Below, piece by piece: positions 1 through 9,064 of a stretch of 64,000 nt of DNA. This DNA is from Herbidospora solisilvae (GTDB lineage Bacteria; Actinomycetota; Actinomycetes; Streptosporangiales; Streptosporangiaceae). Both the position numbers and the translations under genes were made by a program. The notes below the pieces were generated by a model. That model made no database searches. It saw only the letters and a list, made by a program, of their open reading frames with translations, and had not been told where the DNA came from. The DNA lies in contig NZ_WXEW01000006.1 in NCBI RefSeq assembly GCF_009901565.1, positions 615,799-679,798 on the forward strand. Reading direction: 5' to 3'. Numbering within the stretch: position 1 is the first letter of the stretch; every line of letters begins with the position of its first letter.

Positions 1-1
1 G

Positions 2-349
2 CTCGCGCTCCAGCTGGCCGGGCTGTACCTCCCACCCCTGCGCGACCTTCTGGGTACCCAGCCCTTGACCTCCGGTGACCTGATGATCGTGCTGGCGGTA
101 TCAGTGCTGGGCTACGCCGCAGTGCGACTCGACCGGGTCGTCCATCCCGGGCACCGACCGGAGTCCAGAGTGCATGCGGCTGATCGGTGCCGGGAATCGG
201 CGGGGGGACCTTCAAAAGGGGCGGGGTGCCCACGGTGTTCCCGGTGGATTCCCCGCGCGCACGTTGAACAGCACTCGCACCGTCCATGCGAACCACACAC
301 CTCACCGAGGCGCTTCTCAGATGAACATCCTGGCGCCCAAGGGAATTGA
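2..349 (+). CDS. C-terminal fragment of a P-type cation-transporting ATPase (cut by window edge)
   Basis: The frame is open from base 2. The first ~45 residues are hydrophobic and read like the last two membrane segments of a P2-type ATPase (Cation_ATPase_C), including LQLAGLYLPPLRDLLGTQPL followed by LMIVLAVSVLGYAAVRLDR. Family members usually stop soon after such an Arg-rich tail. Here the frame runs on for about 65 more residues of Arg/Pro/His-rich sequence with no family character, so the original stop has probably been lost by a small indel or rearrangement. The catalytic domains lie outside the window, so the transported ion cannot be named. Confidence 0.6.
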   Translation, partial: LALQLAGLYLPPLRDLLGTQPLTSGDLMIVLAVSVLGYAAVRLDRVVHPGHRPESRVHAADRCRESAGGPSKGAGCPRCSRWIPRAHVEQHSHRPCEPHTSPRRFSDEHPGAQGN

Positions 350-595
350 GGCTCCCGTGATCGGCCGCCCAGAGATCTGATTCCTGCCCCACCTGCGCGC
401 TCCGATGGCGGACCACCCCTGGCGAGCGATGCCTTCACCTCGGGGTACGAGCCGATGTGGCGCGTGAGCACGGGCGCTGGCGGCATCCCCGGCGCTACCT
501 GCGGCTACGGCCGGGCATGCCACTCGAAGCGGCACCGCACGGTACGGCGTTGGAGACGTGAAGACCGGTAGGAGGCTTGCCCATAGGCTGTCGAC

Positions 596-1258
596 ATGAT
601 CCGTGCCGTTGTTTTCGATGTCGGCGAATGCCTGGTCGACGAAAGCCGCGAATACGGCACCTGGGCCGATTGGCTCGGCGTCCCCCGCCATACCTTCAGC
701 GCCATGTTCGGTGCGATCATCGCCCAGGGCCGCGACTACCGTGACACCTTCCAGGTCTTCCGTCCCGGCTTCGACCTCTACGAACAGCGCGAAGCCCGCG
801 CCGCCGCCGGGCAGCCGGAGACCTTCGGCGAAGATGACCTCTACGAAGATGTCCGCCCCGCCCTGGCCGAACTCCGCGCCGATGGCCTGTGGCTGGGCAT
901 CGCCGGCAATCAGACCGTCCGGGCCGGGCGCATTCTCCGCACCCTGTTCTCGGAGGACGTCGACCTCATCGGCACCTCGGACGACTGGGGCGCGTCCAAG
1001 CCGGACCCGGAGTTCTTCAAGCGGGTCGCCGATGTGGTCCCCTTCGAGATGGACGAGATCCTCTACGTCGGTGACCGCCTGGACAACGACATCCTCCCGG
1101 CCACGACCGCCGGAATGCCCACGGCCCTGATTCGCCGTGGGCCTTGGGGCACGATCCAGCAATCCCACCCCGACGCCGACCGCATCCCGTCCATCCGCAT
1201 CGACTCGCTGGGTGAGCTGCCAGGAAAGATCCGGGCCTTCAACGCTGAAGCGCGTTGA
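596..1258 (+). CDS. HAD-superfamily hydrolase
   Basis: 220-residue haloacid-dehalogenase-like hydrolase, presumably cytosolic. Motif I near the N terminus is FDVGECLVD: the nucleophile Asp8 is present but the usual second Asp (acid/base) is Gly, as in many actinobacterial FDVGETLVD-type members, so ordinary phosphatase activity is not assured. The motif II Thr/Ser region lies near IAGNQT, the motif III Lys is in ASKPDPEFF, and the motif IV acidic pair is in YVGDRLDNDI. A helical cap lies at about residues 20-90. The -10-like TAGGCT at 584-589 lies 6 nt before the ATG, suggesting a leaderless mRNA. The 3' end overlaps the antisense truncated regulator by 20 bp. Substrate unknown. Confidence 0.85.
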   Translation: MIRAVVFDVGECLVDESREYGTWADWLGVPRHTFSAMFGAIIAQGRDYRDTFQVFRPGFDLYEQREARAAAGQPETFGEDDLYEDVRPALAELRADGLWLGIAGNQTVRAGRILRTLFSEDVDLIGTSDDWGASKPDPEFFKRVADVVPFEMDEILYVGDRLDNDILPATTAGMPTALIRRGPWGTIQQSHPDADRIPSIRIDSLGELPGKIRAFNAEAR

Positions 1259-2060
1259 CCGTGGTGCGCCATTCGTACAGACGGTCGTCGAGCTCCATCA
1301 CGCAGTCCAGGTCGGACCACTGATCCATGGACCGGCGCAGGTCCCGGACACGCTCCATGCCCGCCGCGTACCAGGTGACCGCGAGCTGATCCAGCGCTTC
1401 GATGGCCCGTGCGCAAGCCGCTTCGGCATGTCCTTCGGCCGCCTCCACAGCGGCAAGGTCGCCGAGCACGACGGTGCGCTGTTTGCGCTCCTCGTCGGAG
1501 AGCTGCTCCAGGACCGCCAGCAGAGTCGCTCTGGCCTGCGGGAAGTGACCGGCCTTGAGCTGCGTGTTCCCCTTGAAGGCCGCCAGGCGCACCGGCGAGA
1601 AGCAGTCGAACCACTCGGGCAGCGGTCCGTCAGCCGCGTCGGCCAGTGCCTCCTCTCCCCGGCTGATCGACTTCAGGGCCTCGCGGTGTTTCCCGCATCG
1701 CGTCCCGCACTCCGCCCCCACGGCGTGAAGCCAGGCTGTGAACTGGGCCGGTACGCCCTCCGCCCGGCGCGCGTAAACGCGGGCGGCGCGTAGCCGTTCC
1801 GCTGCGGCTTCCCGTTCGCCGGCCCATCCGGGCACGAACGCCGAGTGCGCGAGGATGGCCGATCCGAGAAGCTGGTTGTCCGCCGCTCCGGCCGCCTGGA
1901 GGGCCTCGACGAAATGGCCCTCTGCGTCGTCTGGCTGTCGGAGGTCGAAGAACTCGATACGCCCCACGAGCAGCAACGACTCGGCCAACGCGGCGGCGAG
2001 GGTGTGCCGCGGCGCGCCGGCCATCTCGCTGAGCAACTGGGCCGCGGCCCCATGCTGCAA
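1239..2060 (-). pseudogene. 5'-truncated XRE-type regulator, TPR portion only
   Basis: About 273 residues of helical, Ala/Leu-rich TPR-like repeats (for example EAAAERLRAARVYARRAEG and FPQARATLLAVLEQLS). This matches the C-terminal sensory half of actinobacterial XRE regulators that carry an N-terminal helix-turn-helix. No DNA-binding domain is present: the homologous sequence begins abruptly at about 2060, where it abuts the antisense integrase. The usual N-terminal ~150 residues are therefore lost, apparently at a recombination junction. A full-length protein of the same general design is at 60062-61426. Probably non-functional as a regulator. Confidence 0.65.
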
Positions 2061-3134
2061 TGGTCCTCGCCTACGAAGAGGCCGGCGTGGAGGCAGAACG
2101 CCGGCAAGGTCCTCTTCGCTGATGTGGCCAGACGGTGGGTGGACTCACGCATCGTCGACCCCGCCACCAAGATCAGATACGAGTACATCTATCGCCTCCA
2201 CGTCGCTCCCACCTTCGACAAGCGACAGGTGAAGAGCATCCTTCCGTCGCAGATCCAGGGATGGATCAGCGAGCTGAACGAGCGCTACGGCCCGTCGACG
2301 ATCGAGACTTCGTTTCTTGTCCTGCAGGGCGTTCTCGAACTGGCCGTCGCGGACGAGGCGATCAAGAAAAACCCCGCCCGATCGTCGATCGTCCAAGTCC
2401 CCAAACGGTCTGGGGAAGAGCTGACCGCATGGGCAGACGAGAGAGTCCACGGCATCATCCACGCCCACCAGGAGTTCTTCCGGCTGGTGCCGATCATCGC
2501 CGCGTCGTGCGGCCTCCGGCAGGGCGAAATCTTCGGCCTCGCCCTGGAGGACATCGACTTTGAAGGGCAGGTGTTCCAGGTCCGGCGCCAGATCAAGAAG
2601 CTGGGCAGCGATCACGTTTTCGCTTTGCCGAAGAACGACCGTGAGCGCGTCGTTCCCTTGCCGGAATGGACCGCCGATGCGATCAGACGTCATGTGGCGG
2701 CCTTCCCGCCGCTGACCTGCTCTCTGCCCTGGGAGAAGCTCAACGGCAAAGTGCAGACCCACAACCTGCTCGTCCGGTGGACCGACGACCGGTTCATCAG
2801 AGCGCGGATCTACAGCGAACTGATCTGGAAACCCGCCTTGGTGGCTGCGGGCGTCATCCCCGCGCCGACGAAGGACGCCAACAGCCGGACCCGTTTTGCC
2901 ACGTCACGCAAAGAGGGCCTCCACCAGCTCCGCCACTACTACGCGAGCGTGATGCTCGCCGGCGCCGTCTCCGTCAAGGAACTCGCCGAGTACCTCGGCC
3001 ACGCTGACCCAGGCTTCACTCTCCGTGTCTACGCCCACCTGATGCCCGGCCCCCACGACCGGGCCCGCAAGGCGATCGACGACCGCCTGTTCCGCCCTCG
3101 TCTCATCTCTCACGGAACAGGCACGGAACAGTGA
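2052..3134 (+). CDS. Tyrosine-family integrase, N-terminally truncated
   Basis: 360-residue phage/ICE-type site-specific recombinase. A SAM-like core-binding domain spans about residues 20-110 and the catalytic domain about 140-345. The catalytic set is visible: Arg in ASCGLRQGE, HxxR in HQLRH, His in LGHAD and the nucleophile Tyr in RVYAHL. Relatives begin with a ~60-80-residue arm-binding domain, which is missing: upstream of residue ~12 the frame runs antisense through the truncated regulator. ATG 2052 is the nearest in-frame start, without a clear RBS. No attachment repeats or other mobile genes are seen, so this looks like the remnant of a decayed integrated element. Confidence 0.75.
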   Translation: MLQWSSPTKRPAWRQNAGKVLFADVARRWVDSRIVDPATKIRYEYIYRLHVAPTFDKRQVKSILPSQIQGWISELNERYGPSTIETSFLVLQGVLELAVADEAIKKNPARSSIVQVPKRSGEELTAWADERVHGIIHAHQEFFRLVPIIAASCGLRQGEIFGLALEDIDFEGQVFQVRRQIKKLGSDHVFALPKNDRERVVPLPEWTADAIRRHVAAFPPLTCSLPWEKLNGKVQTHNLLVRWTDDRFIRARIYSELIWKPALVAAGVIPAPTKDANSRTRFATSRKEGLHQLRHYYASVMLAGAVSVKELAEYLGHADPGFTLRVYAHLMPGPHDRARKAIDDRLFRPRLISHGTGTEQ

Positions 3135-3162
3135 TCGTTTAGGTCGCCTGAGCCGAACCACG

Positions 3163-3197
3163 AAACCCCGCCGCAGGAACATCCTGGGCGGGGTTTT
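3163..3197. terminator. Bidirectional hairpin between integrase and acyl-CoA dehydrogenase
   Basis: AAACCCCGCC pairs with GGCGGGGTTT, with an inner CAGG/CCTG stem, and is followed by a T run on the plus strand. It lies between two convergent stop codons (3134 and 3211), so it can end both transcripts. Confidence 0.8.
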
Positions 3198-3210
3198 CGC
3201 TGTTCAACGG

Positions 3211-4374
3211 CTATTTAAGGAGCTGCCTAGCCATCACCATCCGCTGGATCTGATTGGTCCCCTCGTAGATCTGCGTGATCTTGGCGTCGCGCATCATGCG
3301 CTCCACCGGATAGTCCCGCGTGTACCCATACCCCCCGAGCAACTGCACGGCGTCGGTGGTGATCTCCATCGCCGCGTCGGAAGCCGCCGTCTTGGCCGCC
3401 GAGGAGAAGAACGTCAGGTCCTTGACCGGGGTGCCGTGCATGGCCAGCTCCGACTTGGCCGCCGCCGCGTAGGTGAGCTGCCGCGCCGCCTCCAGCTTCA
3501 TCGCCATGTCGGCGATCATGAACTGGACGCCCTGGAAGTCGCCGATGGCCTTGCCGAACTGCCGCCGCTCCTTGACGTAGCCGATGGCGAAGTCGAGCGC
3601 CCCCTGGGCGATGCCGAGGGCCTGCGCGGCGATGGTGATGCGGGTGTGGTCGAGGGTCGCCAGGGCGGTCTTGAAGCCGGTGCCGGGCGCGCCGATCATG
3701 CGGGAGGCGGGGATGCGCACGTTCTCCAGGATCACCTGGCGGGTCGGCGACCCCTTGATGCCGAGCTTCTTCTCCTTGGGCCCGAACGAGACGCCCTCGT
3801 CGGCCTTCTCGACCACGAACGCGGAGATGCCCCGCGCCCCGGCCGACGGGTCGGTCACCGCCATGACGGTGTAGTACTCCGAGACGCCCGCGTTGGTGAT
3901 CCAGGTCTTCACGCCGTCGAGCACGTAGGAGTCGCCGTCGGCCACGGCGCGGGTGCGCATCGCGGCGGCGTCGGAGCCGGCCTCGGCCTCGGAGAGGGCG
4001 TAGGAGAACATCGCCTCGCCCCGGGCGACGGCGGGCAGGTAGGCCGCCTTGAGCTCCGCGGACGCCGACAGCAGCAGCGGCACCGTGCCGAGCTTGTTGA
4101 CCGCGGGGATGAGCGAGGAGGACGCGCAGACCCGGGCCACCTCCTCGATGACGATCACCGCCGCGAGCGCGTCGGCCCCCGCCCCGCCGTACTCCTCGGG
4201 CACGTGGACGGCGTGGAAGTCGGCCGCGACGAGGTCTTTGTAGGAGTCTTCGGGGAACTCCTCGTTCTCGTCGGCCGCGGCGGCACGCGGGGCGATCTTC
4301 TCTTCGGCCAGGGCCCGGACCGCCTCGCGGAGCATGTCGTGCTCCTCCGCCGGCGCGTACAGAGGAAAGCTCAT
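3211..4374 (-). CDS. fadE25: Acyl-CoA dehydrogenase, FadE25-like
   Basis: 387-residue FAD-dependent acyl-CoA dehydrogenase catalysing alpha-beta desaturation of acyl-CoA in the cytosol. It has the full family length: N-terminal helical domain, middle beta domain ([17 protein letters not shown]) and C-terminal helical domain with [12 protein letters not shown]. The C-terminal YEGTNQIQR carries the expected catalytic Glu region. ATG at 4374. It lies just upstream of purE/purK, the same neighbourhood as fadE25 (Rv3274c) in Mycobacterium tuberculosis; the symbol rests on this shared order as well as on family similarity. Exact substrate chain length cannot be read from sequence. Confidence 0.9.
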   Translation of the reverse strand: MSFPLYAPAEEHDMLREAVRALAEEKIAPRAAAADENEEFPEDSYKDLVAADFHAVHVPEEYGGAGADALAAVIVIEEVARVCASSSLIPAVNKLGTVPLLLSASAELKAAYLPAVARGEAMFSYALSEAEAGSDAAAMRTRAVADGDSYVLDGVKTWITNAGVSEYYTVMAVTDPSAGARGISAFVVEKADEGVSFGPKEKKLGIKGSPTRQVILENVRIPASRMIGAPGTGFKTALATLDHTRITIAAQALGIAQGALDFAIGYVKERRQFGKAIGDFQGVQFMIADMAMKLEAARQLTYAAAAKSELAMHGTPVKDLTFFSSAAKTAASDAAMEITTDAVQLLGGYGYTRDYPVERMMRDAKITQIYEGTNQIQRMVMARQLLK

Positions 4375-4481
4375 GTAGGGATTCTAGGACGTCCAACTAT
4401 CGCAGCGGGCGGTCTGCCCCCGATAGCCTCAGGTAACATCACACACCCTGATAAATGCAGGTCATCGAGGGGAGCGGCGGC

Positions 4482-5792
4482 GTGACACACCGACTGACGG
4501 TCCTGGGGACCGGATATCTGGGCGCGACGCATGCCGCGTGCATGGCGGAGCTCGGCTTCGAGGTGCTCGGCCTCGACGTCGACCCCGACAAGATCGCCCG
4601 GCTCCGGCGCGGCGAGTCGCCGATCTACGAGCCGGGCCTGGAGACCCTCCTCAAGAAGCACGTCGCCACCGGCCGGCTCCGGTTCACCACCTCCTACGAG
4701 GAGGTCGCGGAGTTCGGCGACGTCCACTTCGTCTGCGTCGGAACACCCCAGAAGAAGGGCGAGTACGCCGCCGACGTCTCCCACCTCGACCAGGTCGTCG
4801 ACTCCCTCGCCCCGCACCTGCGGCGCGACTGCCTCGTGGTGGGCAAGTCGACCGTGCCGGTCGGCACCGCCCAGCGCCTCGCGGCCCGGCTGCGGCGGCT
4901 GGCGGGCGGCCGCGTCGACCTGGCCTGGAACCCCGAGTTCCTCCGCGAGGGCTTCGCCGTGAACGACACCCTCCACCCCGACCGGATCGTCCTCGGCGTC
5001 GCCGGTCCCAGGGCCGAGCAGATCCTCCGCGAGGTCTACGCGCCGCTCGGCGAGGTCCCGATCGTGGTCACCGACTTCCCGACCGCCGAACTGGTCAAGA
5101 CGGCCGCCAACGCGTTCCTGGCCACCAAGATCTCCTTCATCAACGCCATGGCCGAGGTCTGCGAAGCCACCCAGGCCGACGTGAAACAACTTTCCAAGGC
5201 TCTCTCGTACGACGAACGCATCGGCGGCCGCTTCCTCAACCCCGGCCTGGGGTTCGGCGGCGGCTGCCTGCCCAAGGACATCCGCGCCTTCATGGCCCGC
5301 GCCGGGGAACTCGGCGCCGACCAGGCCCTGACCTTCCTGCGCGAGGTCGACGCGATCAACATGCGCCGCCGCGCCCGCATGGTCGACCTGGCCCGCGACA
5401 TGGTCGGCGGCTCGTTCCGCCACCGCGTCGTCGGCGTCCTGGGCGCCGCCTTCAAGCCCAACTCCGACGACATCCGCGACTCCCCCGCCCTCGACGTGGC
5501 CGCCACCATCGGCCAGGAGGGCGGCGCCGTCACCGTCTACGACCCGGTGGCCCTCGACAACGCCCGCAAGGCCCAGCCGACCCTGAGCTACGCCGAGTCG
5601 GCCCTGTCCGCCTCCCGCGACGCCGACGTGGTCCTGCTCCTGACGGAATGGCAGGAGTTCGTCGACCTCGACCCCCACGCCCTGGGCCGCGTCGTGAACC
5701 GCCGCAACATCGTCGACGGCCGCAACGCCCTGGACGCGACGGTCTGGCGCGAGGCCGGCTGGAACTACCGCGCCCTGGGCCGCCCCCAGTAG
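4482..5792 (+). CDS. ugd: UDP-glucose 6-dehydrogenase
   Basis: 436-residue NAD-dependent dehydrogenase of the UDP-glucose/GDP-mannose family, oxidising UDP-glucose to UDP-glucuronate for cell-envelope polysaccharides. The N-terminal Rossmann motif is VLGTGYLGATHAA with the acidic LGLDVDPDK. The catalytic Cys lies in GFGGGCLPKD, and the C-terminal UDP-binding part includes AAFKPNSDDIRDSP. An ATG at 4455 would add nine residues, but GTG 4482 is preceded by GAGGGGAG with 7-nt spacing and puts the Rossmann motif at the normal distance. It ends 4 nt from the convergent purE stop. The UDP-mannuronate/related-substrate branch cannot be excluded by eye. Confidence 0.88.
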   Translation: MTHRLTVLGTGYLGATHAACMAELGFEVLGLDVDPDKIARLRRGESPIYEPGLETLLKKHVATGRLRFTTSYEEVAEFGDVHFVCVGTPQKKGEYAADVSHLDQVVDSLAPHLRRDCLVVGKSTVPVGTAQRLAARLRRLAGGRVDLAWNPEFLREGFAVNDTLHPDRIVLGVAGPRAEQILREVYAPLGEVPIVVTDFPTAELVKTAANAFLATKISFINAMAEVCEATQADVKQLSKALSYDERIGGRFLNPGLGFGGGCLPKDIRAFMARAGELGADQALTFLREVDAINMRRRARMVDLARDMVGGSFRHRVVGVLGAAFKPNSDDIRDSPALDVAATIGQEGGAVTVYDPVALDNARKAQPTLSYAESALSASRDADVVLLLTEWQEFVDLDPHALGRVVNRRNIVDGRNALDATVWREAGWNYRALGRPQ

Positions 5793-5796
5793 ACCC

Positions 5797-6303
5797 CTAC
5801 GAGGACGCGGCCTTCCGGAGGGCCTCGCCCTTCGCGTAGGCGGTCTTCTTCAGGTCCGCCTGGAACTCCACCATCCGCTCCTGCAACGAAGGGTCGGACG
5901 CCGCCAGGATCCGTACCGCGAGCAGGCCCGCGTTCCGGGCCCCGCCGACCGCGACCGTCGCGACCGGGACGCCGGCCGGCATCTGGACGATCGACAACAA
6001 CGAGTCCATCCCGTCGAGGTACTTCAGCGGCACCGGCACGCCGATGACCGGCAGCGGGGTCACGGAGGCGAGCATGCCGGGCAGGTGGGCCGCGCCGCCC
6101 GCGCCCGCCACGATCACCTTCAGGCCCCGGGAGGCGGCCGACTTGCCGTAGGCGATCATCTCCTCGGGCATGCGGTGGGCCGACACGACGTCGGCCTCGA
6201 AGGGCACGCCGAACTCGCGCAGCGCCTCGGCGGCCTGGCCCATGACGGGCCAGTCGCTGTCGCTGCCCATGACGATGCCGACGTCAGGCCGCAGGTCAGG
6301 CAC
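5797..6303 (-). CDS. purE: N5-carboxyaminoimidazole ribonucleotide mutase PurE
   Basis: 168-residue class I PurE, which converts N5-CAIR to CAIR in de novo purine synthesis. The conserved signature [10 protein letters not shown] is at the N terminus, followed by SAHRMPEE with the catalytic His, and then [12 protein letters not shown] lining the substrate pocket. Full family length. It overlaps the end of upstream purK by 8 bp, so the two are translationally coupled and cotranscribed. Confidence 0.97.
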   Translation of the reverse strand: MPDLRPDVGIVMGSDSDWPVMGQAAEALREFGVPFEADVVSAHRMPEEMIAYGKSAASRGLKVIVAGAGGAAHLPGMLASVTPLPVIGVPVPLKYLDGMDSLLSIVQMPAGVPVATVAVGGARNAGLLAVRILAASDPSLQERMVEFQADLKKTAYAKGEALRKAASS

Positions 6304-7390
6304 TCAGGGGTCCTCTCAGGCAGGTGACCGCGTGGCGGGCCCGGGCGCGGACCTCGTCGAGGTCGTCGCCCAGGGCGGTCACGTGGCCGATCTTGCGGCC
6401 GGGACGGACGTCCTTGCCGTAGAAGTGGATCTTGATGGCGGGGTCGTTGGCCATCACGTGCTCGTAGCGGGAGTACACGTCGGGGTCGGGGCCGCCCAGC
6501 AGGTTGGCCATCACGACCACCGGCGCCGCCATCTCGGGCGAGCCCAGCGGCAGGTCGAGCACGGCACGGAGGTGCTGCTCGAACTGGGAGGTGCGGGCGC
6601 CCTCGATCGTCCAGTGACCCGAGTTGTGCGGGCGCATGGCCAGCTCGTTGACCAGCAGGCCCGTGGCGGTCTGGAACATCTCCACCGCCAGCAGGCCGGT
6701 CACGCCGAGCTCCTCGGCGATGGTCAGGGCGATGCGCTGCGCCTCGGCGGCGAGCTCGGGGTCGAGGCCCGGGGCGGGCGCGATCACCTCGACGCAGATC
6801 CCGTCCTCCTGGACGGTCTCCACGACCGGGTAGGCCACCCCCTGCCCGTGGGGCGAGCGCGCCACCAGCACGGCGAGCTCCCGCTCGAAGGGCACGATCT
6901 CCTCGGCGATGAGGTCGATCCCGTGGGAGACCACCTCGTCGACCTCGGCCTGGGTGCGCGCCACCCACACGCCCCGACCGTCGTAGCCACCCCTGACGGC
7001 CTTCAGCACGACGGGGGCGGTGAAGTCGGTCGAGCTCCACCGGGGGCACGGCACCCCGAGAGCGGTCAGCCGTTCGCGCATGACCCGCTTGTCCTGGGCG
7101 TGGACCAGCGCCGCGGCACCCGGCCGGGCCGGCGTCCCGAGCGACTCGATCAGCTCGGTCGGCACGTGCTCATGGTCGAAGGTCACCACGTCGCAGCCCT
7201 TGGCGAGCGCCATGAGGTCGCCGAGGTCGCGGTGGTCGCCGAGCCGGGTGTCGACGACGACCTTGGCCGCGCTCTCGTCGCGTGATCCGGCCAGCACCCG
7301 GAGCTCGACGCCGAGGGCGATGGCGGCCTGCTGGGTCATCCGGGCCAGCTGCCCGGCGCCGACCATGCCGACGATGAAGGGGCTGTTCAC
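6296..7390 (-). CDS. purK: N5-carboxyaminoimidazole ribonucleotide synthase PurK
   Basis: 364-residue ATP-grasp ligase making N5-CAIR from AIR, bicarbonate and ATP, feeding PurE. The N-terminal [12 protein letters not shown] is typical. The ATP-grasp centre contains [15 protein letters not shown], and the distal Mg/ATP site reads [15 protein letters not shown]. It is the first gene of the purK-purE pair. The start at 7390 gives the standard N terminus. A lipoprotein gene lies 25 bp upstream on the same strand. Confidence 0.97.
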   Translation of the reverse strand: MNSPFIVGMVGAGQLARMTQQAAIALGVELRVLAGSRDESAAKVVVDTRLGDHRDLGDLMALAKGCDVVTFDHEHVPTELIESLGTPARPGAAALVHAQDKRVMRERLTALGVPCPRWSSTDFTAPVVLKAVRGGYDGRGVWVARTQAEVDEVVSHGIDLIAEEIVPFERELAVLVARSPHGQGVAYPVVETVQEDGICVEVIAPAPGLDPELAAEAQRIALTIAEELGVTGLLAVEMFQTATGLLVNELAMRPHNSGHWTIEGARTSQFEQHLRAVLDLPLGSPEMAAPVVVMANLLGGPDPDVYSRYEHVMANDPAIKIHFYGKDVRPGRKIGHVTALGDDLDEVRARARHAVTCLRGPLSA

Positions 7391-7415
7391 GAAGGGGAAG
7401 CTTACCCAGCCCGGT

Positions 7416-8363
7416 TCAGCCGTTCGTCACGGAGGCCAGCCTGCGGCCCAGCCCCACCGTCGTCATCCGGCCGTCTGCGTCGACCTTCGTGGCCAGGAAC
7501 AACAGCTCCTCGGCGGTCACCTTGCCGAGGCGGCCCTGACCGGCGAAGGCGCGCACGTCCCGGTCGGGGAAGGAGGGCTTGGCCAGCGAGTCGCGGCCGG
7601 GGCCTGGGCTCTGGGTGGTGACCAGCCGCAGGGTGTGGAAGACGAGGGACGCGCCGCCCGGGAGGGCCAGCGCGTGCGCCGGCGCGCTGCGGACGAGACG
7701 CACGTCGACGCCGATCTTGTCCGGGCGGTGCCTGGCCGGGGCCCGGGTGATCGAGTCGCGCAGTTCCCGCAGCGCGTCGCCGGAGGAGACCCGGATGCCG
7801 TTGACCCCCGTCGGGTCGGTCAGATACGTCAGGCAGCGCTGGGACACCAGACTGGCGGTGACCTGCGGGTTGACGTCGCCTGCCGGCACGACGGCCTCGG
7901 TGACGGGCACCTCCGGGGCGCCGTCGGGCACCGGGATCGGCCCGAGGGCCAGCCGCCAGCCGCCCTTGCCCTGGGTGAAGACGAAGTAGGCCGGATCGGG
8001 CTTCTTCGCCAGCGCGGCGAACCACGGCCTGCCCTTGGCGCCCCGGCTCGGCAGGTAGAACTCCGGCTCTCCGTACTCGAACCGGGCGCCCTCGTGGCCG
8101 AGCGCGGTGGCCGTGCAGGCGGCGCCGCCGAGCTCGGCGATCGGGGCGGCCAGCAGGCGGGCCACCTCGTCGCAGTCGCTGTCGCCCCACGCGGTTTCGA
8201 GGACGGCCAGGTCGGCGAAGGCGGCCTCGGCGGCGGCCAGGGTGAGCGTCTCGGGTTCACGGGAAGGGGACTCCCGGGCCGTGGTCTCGGCGGGCAGCCC
8301 ACCGCAGGCGGCCAGCAGGCCCAGCACGGTACCGGTGATCACCATCCGGCTCAGTCGGACCAT
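7416..8363 (-). CDS. Predicted lipoprotein of unknown function
   Basis: 315-residue protein with a short charged N terminus, a hydrophobic stretch and a lipobox LLAACGG (Cys20). It is therefore predicted to be lipidated and anchored on the outer face of the membrane. The rest shows no enzyme motif that I recognise; it is Ala/Pro/Val-rich with two further Cys (DSDCDEV and AACTAT). The frame is open a further 18 codons upstream, but ATG 8363 places the signal sequence at the N terminus. Upstream of purK-purE on the same strand, though a functional link is not evident. Confidence 0.75.
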   Translation of the reverse strand: MVRLSRMVITGTVLGLLAACGGLPAETTARESPSREPETLTLAAAEAAFADLAVLETAWGDSDCDEVARLLAAPIAELGGAACTATALGHEGARFEYGEPEFYLPSRGAKGRPWFAALAKKPDPAYFVFTQGKGGWRLALGPIPVPDGAPEVPVTEAVVPAGDVNPQVTASLVSQRCLTYLTDPTGVNGIRVSSGDALRELRDSITRAPARHRPDKIGVDVRLVRSAPAHALALPGGASLVFHTLRLVTTQSPGPGRDSLAKPSFPDRDVRAFAGQGRLGKVTAEELLFLATKVDADGRMTTVGLGRRLASVTNG

Positions 8364-8572
8364 GAGGATGCCCGCACCTCTCCCAAATGTGCGCGCGGGT
8401 GTGACGTCGGGCGCCAACGTAGCCCGTGGCGACCCCGATCGGGCCGCAAAGTCTGAAATTTCTTGAAATGTTCTTGGACGACCTGGGCAGAAAGGGACTC
8501 AGAGGAAGCTTTCAGCCCGCCTAACAGCCCCAACCGGTAGCCTGAGACGACCCCATCCCACCAGGAAGGACT

Positions 8573-9064
8573 GTGCGGCTCGTGCAGCAACTCATCCGCG
8601 GCGCCTACGCGCGATTCGCCACCCTCCTCCATGAGTTGATCAAGTTCGGCTCCGTCGGCGCCATCGCTTTCGTGATCAACTTCGGCGTCGTCAACATCCT
8701 GTGGGCCATGTGGGGCTCCGAGGGCACCCTGTCCGCCAAGGTCATCGCGACGGTCGTCGCCGCGACCTTCGCCTACTTCGGCAACCGCTACTGGACCTTC
8801 CGCCATCGTGAGCAGAGCGGCCTGGCCCGGGAGTACGTCCTCTTCTTCGTGCTCAACGGCGTCGGCCTGCTGATCGAGCTGATCTGCCTCGGCCTGAGCC
8901 GCTACACGCTCGGGCTCGACAACATCGTGGCCAACAACATCGCCACGCTGATCGGCACCGGTCTCGGCACGCTGTTCCGCTTCTGGTCGTACAAGCGGTG
9001 GGTGTTCATGGCCCCGCCGGTGGTCCAGGAGGAAGGTCAGGCGGGGCCGCTCACGACGCGGTAG
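8573..9064 (+). CDS. GtrA-family membrane protein
   Basis: 163-residue integral membrane protein with four hydrophobic segments and the GtrA-type pattern: ELIKFGSVGAIAFVINFG near the start and NRYWTFRHR after the second segment. Family members are thought to help move lipid-linked sugars or associate with polysaccharide glycosyltransferases. The start is uncertain: GTG 8573 is only 2 nt after AGGAAGGA, and GTG 8582 has better spacing (11 nt). A homologue (Rv3277) sits in the same position in mycobacteria. The 3' end overlaps the convergent histidine kinase by 28 bp. Confidence 0.88.
   Translation: MRLVQQLIRGAYARFATLLHELIKFGSVGAIAFVINFGVVNILWAMWGSEGTLSAKVIATVVAATFAYFGNRYWTFRHREQSGLAREYVLFFVLNGVGLLIELICLGLSRYTLGLDNIVANNIATLIGTGLGTLFRFWSYKRWVFMAPPVVQEEGQAGPLTTR

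Noticed and set aside
1845..2051. Extension of the integrase N terminus to 1845
   Set aside because: That stretch is antisense to the TPR pseudogene and shows no arm-binding-domain features.
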